From NCBI GenBank assembly GCA_022360735.1, contig JAKSCF010000037.1, positions 1 to 5,870 on the forward strand: 5,870 bases of DNA, in the 5' to 3' direction. Position 1 is the first letter of the stretch. Every line of letters begins with the position of its first letter. The notes under the pieces were generated by a model that saw only the letters and a list, made by a program, of their open reading frames with translations, was not told the DNA's origin and ran no database searches. This document shows, in pieces, positions 1 through 5,404 of the stretch. A program made the translations under genes and the position numbers. The DNA is from Clostridia bacterium (GTDB taxonomy: Bacteria; Bacillota_A; Clostridia; Peptostreptococcales; JAAYPU01).

Positions 1-793
1 AAACAAAGGTCGAGATAACATCTGCCTTTTCATAGACCAGAGGTGAATATAGAAGTATGATTTTTTCAAAACCTACCGACATTATTCTGCCGATATTGAG
101 TATCAACAGCATGGTAATCGTCGGAGATAGGCCGGGAAGCGTGACATGCCATATCTTTTGAAATCTTCCGGCACCATCGATTGTCGCCGCATCATACAAT
201 TGCACATCTATTGCAGAAAGCGCCGCAAGGTAAATAATAGAGCTCCAACCAACATGCTGCCATATATATGATCCAATGTATATTGGATAAAACCAATTCG
301 GCTCATTAAGATAGTGTACCGTTTCTAATCCCAGCAAATTATTGATTGCATTAAACAATCCATCGCCTGAGAAGAATTCTCTTATCAATCCACATATGAT
401 GACCAATGATATGAAATGCGGCATATATGTTATCGTTTGTACAGCCTTTTTGAATCTCATGTTTTTTAGTTCATTGAGCATCAACGCCAATATGATCGGA
501 GCCGGAAAGCTAAAAATCAAACCATATAAACTAATTGATAATGTATTTCGTATCACTGTCCAGAAGTAGATAGAATTGAAAAACGAAAGAAAGTTTGAAA
601 ACCCAACCCATTCACTTTCAAAAAATCCGCGGGTTACCTTAAAATCCTGAAATGCCATGACGATGCCAAACATCGGAAGATATTTAAACAATATAAAATA
701 AAGCATTACCGGAAGCACCATAAGATATAACATCCAGTACCGGCGCATGATTTTTCTAAATCCCTTTTTTGTCTTTGATGCTGTCAGCTGCAT
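1..793 (-). CDS. LplB-type ABC sugar transporter permease (3' end cut off by window edge)
   Basis: Integral membrane permease of a binding-protein-dependent carbohydrate importer (CUT1 type, LplB/YtcP-like). The reading frame is open from the ATG at 793 to the left edge and gives 264 residues; full-length relatives are roughly 300, so the last few dozen residues are missing. A basic N-terminus (KTKKGFRKIMRRYW, about residues 7-20) precedes a first membrane helix at about 21-47. More hydrophobic segments lie near 78-107, 122-139, 168-192 and 222-240. The ATPase-coupling EAA loop is clear at about 200-220 (YDAATIDGAGRFQKIWHVTLP region, with the conserved G and the LP end). A Shine-Dalgarno AAGGAAGGG (799-807) lies 5 bases before the ATG. 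The gene follows the binding-protein gene after 113 bp on the same strand, with a strong hairpin between them. A partner permease probably lies off the left edge. The substrate cannot be read from the permease. Confidence 0.93.
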   Translation of the reverse strand, partial: MQLTASKTKKGFRKIMRRYWMLYLMVLPVMLYFILFKYLPMFGIVMAFQDFKVTRGFFESEWVGFSNFLSFFNSIYFWTVIRNTLSISLYGLIFSFPAPIILALMLNELKNMRFKKAVQTITYMPHFISLVIICGLIREFFSGDGLFNAINNLLGLETVHYLNEPNWFYPIYIGSYIWQHVGWSSIIYLAALSAIDVQLYDAATIDGAGRFQKIWHVTLPGLSPTITMLLILNIGRIMSVGFEKIILLYSPLVYEKADVISTFV

Positions 794-853
794 GATAACC
801 CTTCCTTGCCTCACAAAATATGACCATCCATAAAATAGATGGCTCATCGTAAT

Positions 854-896
854 CCAATGATAGATAGAAAGGCGAACCTTTCTATCTATCTATTGG
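854..896 (-). repeat. Long intergenic hairpin between binding-protein and permease genes
   Basis: A near-perfect inverted repeat: the left arm 854-872 and right arm 877-896 pair over 19 bp with one bulged base, around a 4-base loop that reads TTCG on the transcribed (minus) strand. Both arms carry GATA/TATC tetranucleotide repeats. No T-tract follows the stem on the minus strand, so it does not look like a standard intrinsic terminator. Its place just after the binding-protein stop codon and before the permease fits an mRNA 3'-end stabiliser or partial attenuator, which would make the lipoprotein more abundant than the membrane subunits. This arrangement is known in other sugar transporter operons (for example malE-malF). 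The structure is seen directly; the role is inferred. Confidence 0.8.
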
Positions 897-906
897 TGTT
901 ATGTTT

Positions 907-2553
907 TTATTTTCCGAGATAGCGGTCATAGGCAGCTTGGTGCACTTCAAGTATCTCATTGATACCCAAATCAACCAGCTTTTGTTGTATATCTGGAATT
1001 TCACTAATAGGTGTCTGCCCATTGACCAGTTTGTCAAATGCAACTTCCATATAAGTATCAATATCAACCATCTTGTCATTCACTAGCTTGCTCTCATCAT
1101 CGGTCAATGAATATGGTGGAAGTATATGTGAAGTATCCGTTGTTTCTTTCCATAGCTTCATAGCAGCTGCGCTATATGGATTGGCACCTGTCAGATATGC
1201 GTCAAGCGACTGTCTGATCGGTATAGTAGAATGGGTCGTCTGGGTATAAAAGTATTTGATTGTTGATTCATCCAAATGACTGTTCAGCTCTAATGCTTTT
1301 GTGAAATCCTGTACTTTTTTACCGTCTTCGATTTTGAAGGAAATATCCTCTATGCCATAGTTTGCTAGTATTGTGCCTTCTTCGGTAAAGAAATAGTCCA
1401 TCCATGCAAGGGCTTTTGCCGGGTCTTCTGCGGCGGTGGTGACAGCTGCACCTATAAGATTATAGTATGAATTGTATTCGCTACCAAAACCATATGCCGG
1501 ACTGTCTTGTGTTTTTTTGAGCTGCGGCACACCGACAGCCTTAAACTCTGTCTCAGCCATAGCATTGTTCATTTTTGAGGGCTGTATACCAAACTCATAT
1601 CCAACCAAGTTGTTCATAAACTTTCCGTCCAATGCATTTCTGTCCTGCGATGAGTAATCCGGATCCAGTAGCTCTTCTGAATACAATTTGTGGATAAACT
1701 CCATGCCTTCCGTAAATCCGGGTAACATTGGACCATAGACGATCTTGCCATCTTTGAGCATGAAATCATAGTGTGAACCAAATGGCCACAATAGATTGCC
1801 GACGCCAAACATCGTATTTGTAAACTCCTGGCCCGACATGGCCCAAACGTCTTGTTTGCCGGTTTCATTCAAGTCCCCGTCCCTAATAGCGACCAATACA
1901 TCGTAGAGCTCATCTACGGTTTCCGGAATGTCCATATTGAGTTTCTCTAGCCAGTCACCTCTGATGATAGGACCACGCCATGGTGACATATGTGAAAGTT
2001 CATTGATGAAATAGAGCTTTCCATCCACCATCAGATCCCTTTTTGCATTGGGAAGGTCGTTGATAATTGACATATAATTAGGCATGTTTTCATCAACTAA
2101 ATCGGTAAGATCAATAATGACTTCATCTTCTACCCAGGACGCGATTCCTCCGGACACATCCTTCCAGTCCCATTTTGTTAGTATGTCAGGCAAATCATTG
2201 GAAGTGATCAACAGATTCAGCGCCATATCATAGTCTGCTCCTGCTGCCGGATGATTCCACTCCACCCTTGTGCCTGTTATTTTCTCTAATTCCTGAAATA
2301 CATAGCTGTCGTTATAGTCCGTCGCTCCGCCTTTTGATATATGCTCTGACATGGCACAAAATATCTTTAAGGTCTCAGGGTACATGCTTTCGGGCTCCGG
2401 TGTCTCTTCTGCTTCTGTATCTTTACTTTGCGTCTCTTTATTCGGCTGAGGTGTGTTGTCTTGCGCTGCTTCTTTCTTATCACACGCTGCCAAAACCACG
2501 GTAAGCATTAAAATAATGCATACGCATAATAAGATAATTCTTCTTCCCTTCAT
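907..2553 (-). CDS. Extracellular solute-binding lipoprotein of a carbohydrate ABC transporter (LplA-like)
   Basis: Substrate-capture subunit of the importer, tethered to the outer face of the membrane. The 548-residue protein begins with a lipoprotein signal: basic MKGRR, a hydrophobic core at 6-20, and a lipobox LAAC at 21-24, with Cys24 as the expected lipidated residue followed by Asp. A low-complexity linker rich in Glu, Thr and Pro runs over about 25-56. The mature binding domain follows, with family-typical segments such as SNDLPDIL (118-125), DGKLYFIN and a Trp-rich region (WDW at 128-130, SW at 139-140). The length fits the LplA/YtcQ-type family 1 binding proteins, which are longer than maltose-binding proteins. 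A perfect GGAGG (2563-2567) lies 9 bases before the ATG and supports the start. The gene is 166 bp downstream of the regulator gene and precedes the permease. Binding of an oligosaccharide is inferred from family and context; the exact sugar is unknown. Confidence 0.93.
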   Translation of the reverse strand: MKGRRIILLCVCIILMLTVVLAACDKKEAAQDNTPQPNKETQSKDTEAEETPEPESMYPETLKIFCAMSEHISKGGATDYNDSYVFQELEKITGTRVEWNHPAAGADYDMALNLLITSNDLPDILTKWDWKDVSGGIASWVEDEVIIDLTDLVDENMPNYMSIINDLPNAKRDLMVDGKLYFINELSHMSPWRGPIIRGDWLEKLNMDIPETVDELYDVLVAIRDGDLNETGKQDVWAMSGQEFTNTMFGVGNLLWPFGSHYDFMLKDGKIVYGPMLPGFTEGMEFIHKLYSEELLDPDYSSQDRNALDGKFMNNLVGYEFGIQPSKMNNAMAETEFKAVGVPQLKKTQDSPAYGFGSEYNSYYNLIGAAVTTAAEDPAKALAWMDYFFTEEGTILANYGIEDISFKIEDGKKVQDFTKALELNSHLDESTIKYFYTQTTHSTIPIRQSLDAYLTGANPYSAAAMKLWKETTDTSHILPPYSLTDDESKLVNDKMVDIDTYMEVAFDKLVNGQTPISEIPDIQQKLVDLGINEILEVHQAAYDRYLGK

Positions 2554-2580
2554 ACTTCTTGTCCTCCAATTCTAAATTTG

Positions 2581-2602
2581 CACAATAGTGAAACTTATTG
2601 TG
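2581..2602. repeat. Dyad in the binding-protein leader (CACAATA / TATTGTG)
   Basis: CACAATA (2581-2587) and TATTGTG (2596-2602) are perfect 7-bp inverted repeats separated by 8 bases. The dyad lies 14 bp upstream of the GGAGG ribosome site and just downstream of the proposed transcription start near 2613. It could be an operator for a repressor or a small leader hairpin in the mRNA. The symmetry is seen directly; the function is not known. Confidence 0.45.
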
Positions 2603-2619
2603 ACATTCGTATGTAAAAG

Positions 2620-2648
2620 ATATTAAATGACGATATTTAATTGAACAA
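2620..2648 (-). promoter_or_regulatory. Candidate promoter of the transporter operon
   Basis: On the minus strand TTGTTC (2643-2648) and TAATAT (2620-2625) are separated by 17 bp. The -35 matches the sigma-A consensus at 3 of 6 positions and the -10 at 4 of 6, as expected for a weak promoter needing an activator. The predicted start near 2613 gives a leader of about 60 bases that holds the 2581-2602 dyad. The first GCAAAAAATA repeat abuts the -35 element on its upstream side, where an AraC-type activator would contact RNA polymerase. Since no terminator is visible after the regulator gene, read-through from it may add to expression. Confidence 0.45.
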
Positions 2649-2653
2649 CACAG

Positions 2654-2733
2654 TATTTTTTGCTTATAGTATTATTTTTTGCACGAAATGATTTTTAATA
2701 TTATTATTTTTTGCGATGATTATATTTTTTTGC
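2654..2733 (-). repeat. Four direct repeats GCAAAAAATA, candidate regulator binding sites
   Basis: Read on the minus strand, GCAAAAAATA occurs exactly at 2654-2663, 2673-2682 and 2705-2714. A fourth copy with one extra A lies at 2723-2733 and overlaps the regulator's stop codon region. The GC steps are spaced 19, 32 and 19 bp, so the copies form two pairs in the same orientation. Paired direct repeats just upstream of a weak -35 are the usual site architecture of AraC-family activators, and the gene next door encodes one. The repeats are seen directly; binding by the neighbouring regulator is inferred. Part of the similarity could come from generally A-rich intergenic DNA, although the constant GC at the edge of each A-tract argues against pure chance. 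Confidence 0.55.
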
Positions 2734-4981
2734 GAAGAGAATCTTTTCTGTACTGTATCGGTGTGCAGCCTGCCGTCTTTTTAAATGCATTGATAAAGGT
2801 GCTCCAATTCGTATATCCGCATTTCAGAGATATGTCCTTCACCGTATCATTTGTATTTTTCAGCATTTCCATGGATTTTTTAATGCGTATCTCATTGATT
2901 ATTTGGGAGAAGTTTTTATTGGTCTCGTTTTTAAAAATATGTGACAGAAAATAATAGGATACATTGAGGTGATCGGCTAGGACGCTTAATGATAGATTGC
3001 TGTCACTATAATTTGCCTCCAGAAATTGAATAACATTTTCTATCATATCATGATTCTTGTTGTCCAATGATTCACTGGCGATTTGGCATAACTGTCTGTA
3101 AAGAACCAAAAGAGTATCAAAGAATTGATCATTGACTTCATGTTCCATGTTCAATTTATTAATCATATCCAAACTTTGTGATATAAGCTCGTGATGTTCT
3201 GTTTTAATACTGTTATAGGCTTTAAATGCAGTCGCTATCAGGTCATTCAAAAGGCACGCTGCCATTTCAGGCAATATGGGACGAATAGATAAATTATAAT
3301 CCCTGATGTCCTGAATATGCCTTTGAACATCTGCATACGAGCCCGATTTGACGGCTGTGATGATCTGGATTTCCTTCTCCATCGGATAATGCACTATTTT
3401 TGCATTGGCTAATAAATCTCCATAGTGCACCAAGTTGGAGTCCGGTGTGTTTTCGATGCTTTTGCATGCCGTCAATGCTTCTCTCAAGCCATACTGCAGA
3501 TTTTCTATTCCTTTATGCAGACGGGAAATACCAATATTGACGTTATTATTTCTCAGTCTGCTCATGATTGCTTCCGGAAGCAATGGGATAAAATCCAACA
3601 CATCATGCGGGATAGAAATGAGAATAACCATCCGATTCGTTGACAACTGGGCAGACAACAATACGTGTTTGGTCTTTGAATCAGCAAAGCAGTTATAGAT
3701 ATCCTGCATCATGGACAGGGCATCGATATGGTCTATGACCACCACTTGATATAGTCGATTACCCGGCGGAAGTTCACATATTTCTGAGTATTCATAAAGC
3801 TGTTCCTGTGAAAGGGTTGCACTCTGGGAAAGCATTCTAAGCAAAACATATGACTTTGTGGACTCATAATACTTGTGTATTTCTTTTCTAAACTTCTGGT
3901 TTAAAAGCTTTCTCTTATTCAGCTCTTCAGATATCAAAGAATACTCGTCACTGATTTTGAAAGTGTTTGATAACACACCCTCTGGAAATGCCTGTGACAA
4001 CAATCTCTGTAATGGATTGTACAAATGATTGGCTAGCAGAAATGCTATAAAAGCACAAACGATGAAACATGATATTAAAACAATGACCCATATGCTCTTA
4101 AATGACTTCATTTGTCTTAGTACGGAAGTCTCCGGAACATAGAATATATAATTCAATTTTGCTTTTCTACTGATCGTATTGAACGCATGGTATTGTATGC
4201 CCTCATACTCTTGTGTCCAATGCTCTTCTACGATATTGACTTTTTCCCATGGCAAGCTGTCAGATGCCGCAAGTTCATTTCCATTGGTGTCGAAAATCTG
4301 ATAGTATACCGTTCCTTTGAAATAATTTCTGATCAATTTGCTCAATTCATCAATATTAACAAAAGATATGAAATAAGCTTTATGGGAAAGATAGTTTAAA
4401 TCTATGGGCTGGGCATAGAGCATCAACATATTTTGTCCCTCAGTGATAGACGAGGACACCATGGCTTTAGTATATTGACTGGCATTTAAAGACTGAATGG
4501 AATCATAAAATTGCATGGAACTGATATCAGAGAAACTTAGATATCTATGGTAAAAATCCTCCATGCTGATCTTTTGCACCTGATTTGAGATTACCATATC
4601 CCTATCCGGTATACATATAAAAGTATTGGCGAATATCCTGTCAGAGCCTTGTACAGATGCACATATATATCTCAGCTCTCTGCATGCTTCATCCGTCTCA
4701 TATAAGCTTTCATCTACGTTGGCTACCAATGTTTTTAAGGACTTATTAAGAGAAAGCATATCCGCCAGATTGATCCGCGAGGTGATGTATGTATCTATTG
4801 TATGGGTAATATTATCAATAGCATTTTTATTGAGAGACATGTAGTCTTTGGTGACTAAACTATTTACAATAGCACTAAAAGCAATGAGCATCACACTGAT
4901 AGGCAATATTAAAAATATGATAATTGCCATATAAAATGAATAAAATGAGCGTCTTTTGACACTTGATAGTTTGTGCTTCAT
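2720..4981 (-). CDS. Membrane-anchored AraC-family transcriptional regulator with extracytoplasmic sensor domain
   Basis: One-component regulator that joins an outside sensor to DNA binding. From the ATG at 4981 it is 753 residues. A basic start (KHKLSSVKRR) precedes membrane helix 1 at about 16-40, an extracytoplasmic sensor at 41-294, and helix 2 at about 295-318 (IWVIVLISCFIVCAFIAFLL). A helical linker leads to a degenerate GGDEF-like domain at about 408-523, with NIGISRLHKGIENL and REALTACKS near its end. The C-terminus (646-753) is a two-helix-turn-helix AraC domain: first HTH at 663-687 (LSLSVLADHLNVSYYFLSHIFK), second at 713-738 (VKDISLKCGYTNWSTFINAFKK), then the hallmark CTPIQYRK. A GTG at 5017 would add 12 residues but has no ribosome site and would lie only about 12 bases from the candidate transcription start. 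It probably activates the downstream transporter operon and the divergent hydrolase gene. The ligand is unknown; no histidine kinase domain is present. Confidence 0.92.
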   Translation of the reverse strand: MKHKLSSVKRRSFYSFYMAIIIFLILPISVMLIAFSAIVNSLVTKDYMSLNKNAIDNITHTIDTYITSRINLADMLSLNKSLKTLVANVDESLYETDEACRELRYICASVQGSDRIFANTFICIPDRDMVISNQVQKISMEDFYHRYLSFSDISSMQFYDSIQSLNASQYTKAMVSSSITEGQNMLMLYAQPIDLNYLSHKAYFISFVNIDELSKLIRNYFKGTVYYQIFDTNGNELAASDSLPWEKVNIVEEHWTQEYEGIQYHAFNTISRKAKLNYIFYVPETSVLRQMKSFKSIWVIVLISCFIVCAFIAFLLANHLYNPLQRLLSQAFPEGVLSNTFKISDEYSLISEELNKRKLLNQKFRKEIHKYYESTKSYVLLRMLSQSATLSQEQLYEYSEICELPPGNRLYQVVVIDHIDALSMMQDIYNCFADSKTKHVLLSAQLSTNRMVILISIPHDVLDFIPLLPEAIMSRLRNNNVNIGISRLHKGIENLQYGLREALTACKSIENTPDSNLVHYGDLLANAKIVHYPMEKEIQIITAVKSGSYADVQRHIQDIRDYNLSIRPILPEMAACLLNDLIATAFKAYNSIKTEHHELISQSLDMINKLNMEHEVNDQFFDTLLVLYRQLCQIASESLDNKNHDMIENVIQFLEANYSDSNLSLSVLADHLNVSYYFLSHIFKNETNKNFSQIINEIRIKKSMEMLKNTNDTVKDISLKCGYTNWSTFINAFKKTAGCTPIQYRKDSLRKKI

Positions 4982-4987
4982 TTGAAT

Positions 4988-4997
4988 CCACTTTCTT
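4988..4997 (-). promoter_or_regulatory. Ribosome binding site that decides the regulator start
   Basis: On the minus strand AAGAAAGTGG resembles a degenerate AAGGAGGTG and its GTG ends 7 bases before the ATG at 4981. No purine-rich stretch precedes the alternative GTG at 5017, whose upstream sequence is AT-rich. This favours the shorter 753-residue product. Confidence 0.5.
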
Positions 4998-5035
4998 GCT
5001 TTATAGCGACAGTACACTTTAGTATTAATAAGTAT

Positions 5036-5041
5036 ATTATA
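5036..5041 (-). promoter_or_regulatory. Candidate -10 element of the regulator gene
   Basis: A perfect TATAAT on the minus strand, 54 bases upstream of the preferred ATG, predicts a start near 5029 and a leader of about 48 bases. No good -35 lies 16-18 bp upstream (the 17-bp position reads TAACCT), so the promoter is weak, activator-dependent or wrongly placed. The surrounding DNA is very AT-rich, which raises the chance of a coincidental TATAAT. Confidence 0.3.
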
Positions 5042-5232
5042 TCCACAGCAATATACAAAGGTTATATAAAGAATATAAGCTAATAAATTACAGTACGATC
5101 TTTTAAAACCTTAAATTGCTTACTTTTAGGCTTTCTGTAATGCTTCTTTTGTTATTCTCCTTTCACTTCTTTGGTTAATGCTTTGGTTGCTGGCATGTCT
5201 GCATTTTGTCACTTCCAATCATTTTTATCAAG

Positions 5233-5254
5233 CAGCAAACTTTAATTTTTGCTG
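5233..5254. repeat. Dyad CAGCAAA / TTTGCTG
   Basis: Perfect 7-bp inverted repeats at 5233-5239 and 5248-5254 are separated by 8 bases. The spacing and overall 22-bp length equal those of the dyad at 2581-2602, although the arm sequences differ. The right arm also belongs to a TTTTTGC run, the reverse orientation of the GCAAAAA box. It lies about 90 bp upstream of the hydrolase -35 and could be a distal operator or a chance palindrome. Confidence 0.35.
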
Positions 5255-5289
5255 GTTTCAGAAATAACTTAATGGTCAAATAAGGGCTC

Positions 5290-5304
5290 AGATAACTATT
5301 ATCT
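5290..5304. repeat. Palindrome AGATAA-CTA-TTATCT upstream of the hydrolase promoter
   Basis: A 15-bp palindrome with perfect 6-bp arms (5290-5295 and 5299-5304) around a 3-base centre, 40 bp upstream of the -35 element. Short palindromes of this size are typical operator sites, but one of this composition may also arise by chance in AT-rich DNA. Confidence 0.35.
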
Positions 5305-5329
5305 ATGCCTGCAATTCTTTATAATTAGC

Positions 5330-5340
5330 GCAAAAATATA
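5330..5340 (+). promoter_or_regulatory. GCAAAAATATA box upstream of the hydrolase promoter, candidate activator site
   Basis: This plus-strand element closely matches the GCAAAAAATA repeats before the transporter operon and has the same orientation relative to transcription. It starts 14 bp before the -35, against 15 bp for the proximal copy at the transporter promoter. In both places the A-tract is followed by TACTG and then the TTG of the -35. The matched placement suggests that one regulator controls both units. Confidence 0.5.
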
Positions 5341-5343
5341 CTG

Positions 5344-5372
5344 TTGACATAACAAAATACGTGTGCTAGTTT
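5344..5372 (+). promoter_or_regulatory. Promoter of the DUF5060-DUF4038 gene (TTGACA, extended -10)
   Basis: A perfect -35 TTGACA (5344-5349) is followed after 17 bp by TAGTTT (5367-5372, 4 of 6 matches). A TGC immediately before it (5364-5366) makes an extended -10. The predicted start near 5379 gives a leader of about 26 bases that contains the ribosome site. An imperfect dyad, ATAAC (5349-5353) with GTTAT (5376-5380), brackets the -10 region; the 11-bp arms match at 8 positions, so a repressor could also act here. Confidence 0.65.
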
Positions 5373-5380
5373 TACGTTAT
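5349..5380. repeat. Imperfect dyad overlapping the hydrolase promoter core
   Basis: Arms 5349-5359 (ATAACAAAATA) and 5370-5380 (reverse complement ATAACGTAAAA) match at 8 of 11 positions, with centres 21 bp apart, which is two helical turns. The element spans the spacer, the -10 and the predicted start, a classical repressor position. The outer 5-bp arms are perfect; the inner part is A/T-rich and may be fortuitous. Confidence 0.35.
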
Positions 5381-5404
5381 TCTTTTTGAAAAACGAGGTA
5401 TGCG

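Larger units (their letters stand above)
4982..5404. other. Divergent intergenic region between regulator and hydrolase genes
   Basis: A 423-bp stretch without a supportable gene. The left part (about 5020-5100) is AT-rich and holds the candidate regulator -10. The middle (about 5100-5220) is pyrimidine-rich on the plus strand and carries two CTTTGGTT direct repeats (5169-5176 and 5181-5188), 12 bp apart. The right part holds a CAGCAAA/TTTGCTG dyad (5233-5239 and 5248-5254), an AGATAA/TTATCT dyad, a GCAAAAATATA box and a strong candidate promoter facing the hydrolase. Its length suggests complex control of both divergent units. Confidence 0.7.

Noticed and set aside
342..569. Plus-strand 75-residue open frame
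   Set aside because: Lies antisense inside the permease, whose frame is continuous with membrane helices; no family resemblance or ribosome site.
854..896. Intrinsic terminator call for the hairpin after the binding-protein gene
   Set aside because: No T-tract follows the stem on the transcribed minus strand, the stem is mostly A/T, and a same-strand permease gene with a good ribosome site follows. On the plus strand a T-rich run does follow the stem, but no plus-strand gene precedes it.
882..1079. Minus-strand 65-residue open frame at the end of the binding-protein gene
   Set aside because: Shifted frame inside the binding-protein coding sequence, with no independent support.
2679..2954. 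Plus-strand 91-residue open frame at the 3' end of the regulator gene
   Set aside because: Antisense to the conserved AraC DNA-binding domain and starts within the repeat array; no ribosome site or recognisable domain.
4982..5017. GTG at 5017 as the regulator start (12 extra residues)
   Set aside because: No ribosome site precedes it, and the added MYCRYKARKWIQ segment is not needed for the membrane-anchor pattern; the ATG at 4981 has a usable Shine-Dalgarno.
5169..5188. Two CTTTGGTT direct repeats 12 bp apart
   Set aside because: Only two 8-bp copies in a pyrimidine-rich stretch, with no relation to a promoter element; too weak for a separate call.
5349..5380. Catabolite-repression (cre) site near the hydrolase promoter
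   Set aside because: I looked for a CcpA-type TGNAANCGNTNNCA pattern around both promoters and found no convincing match.
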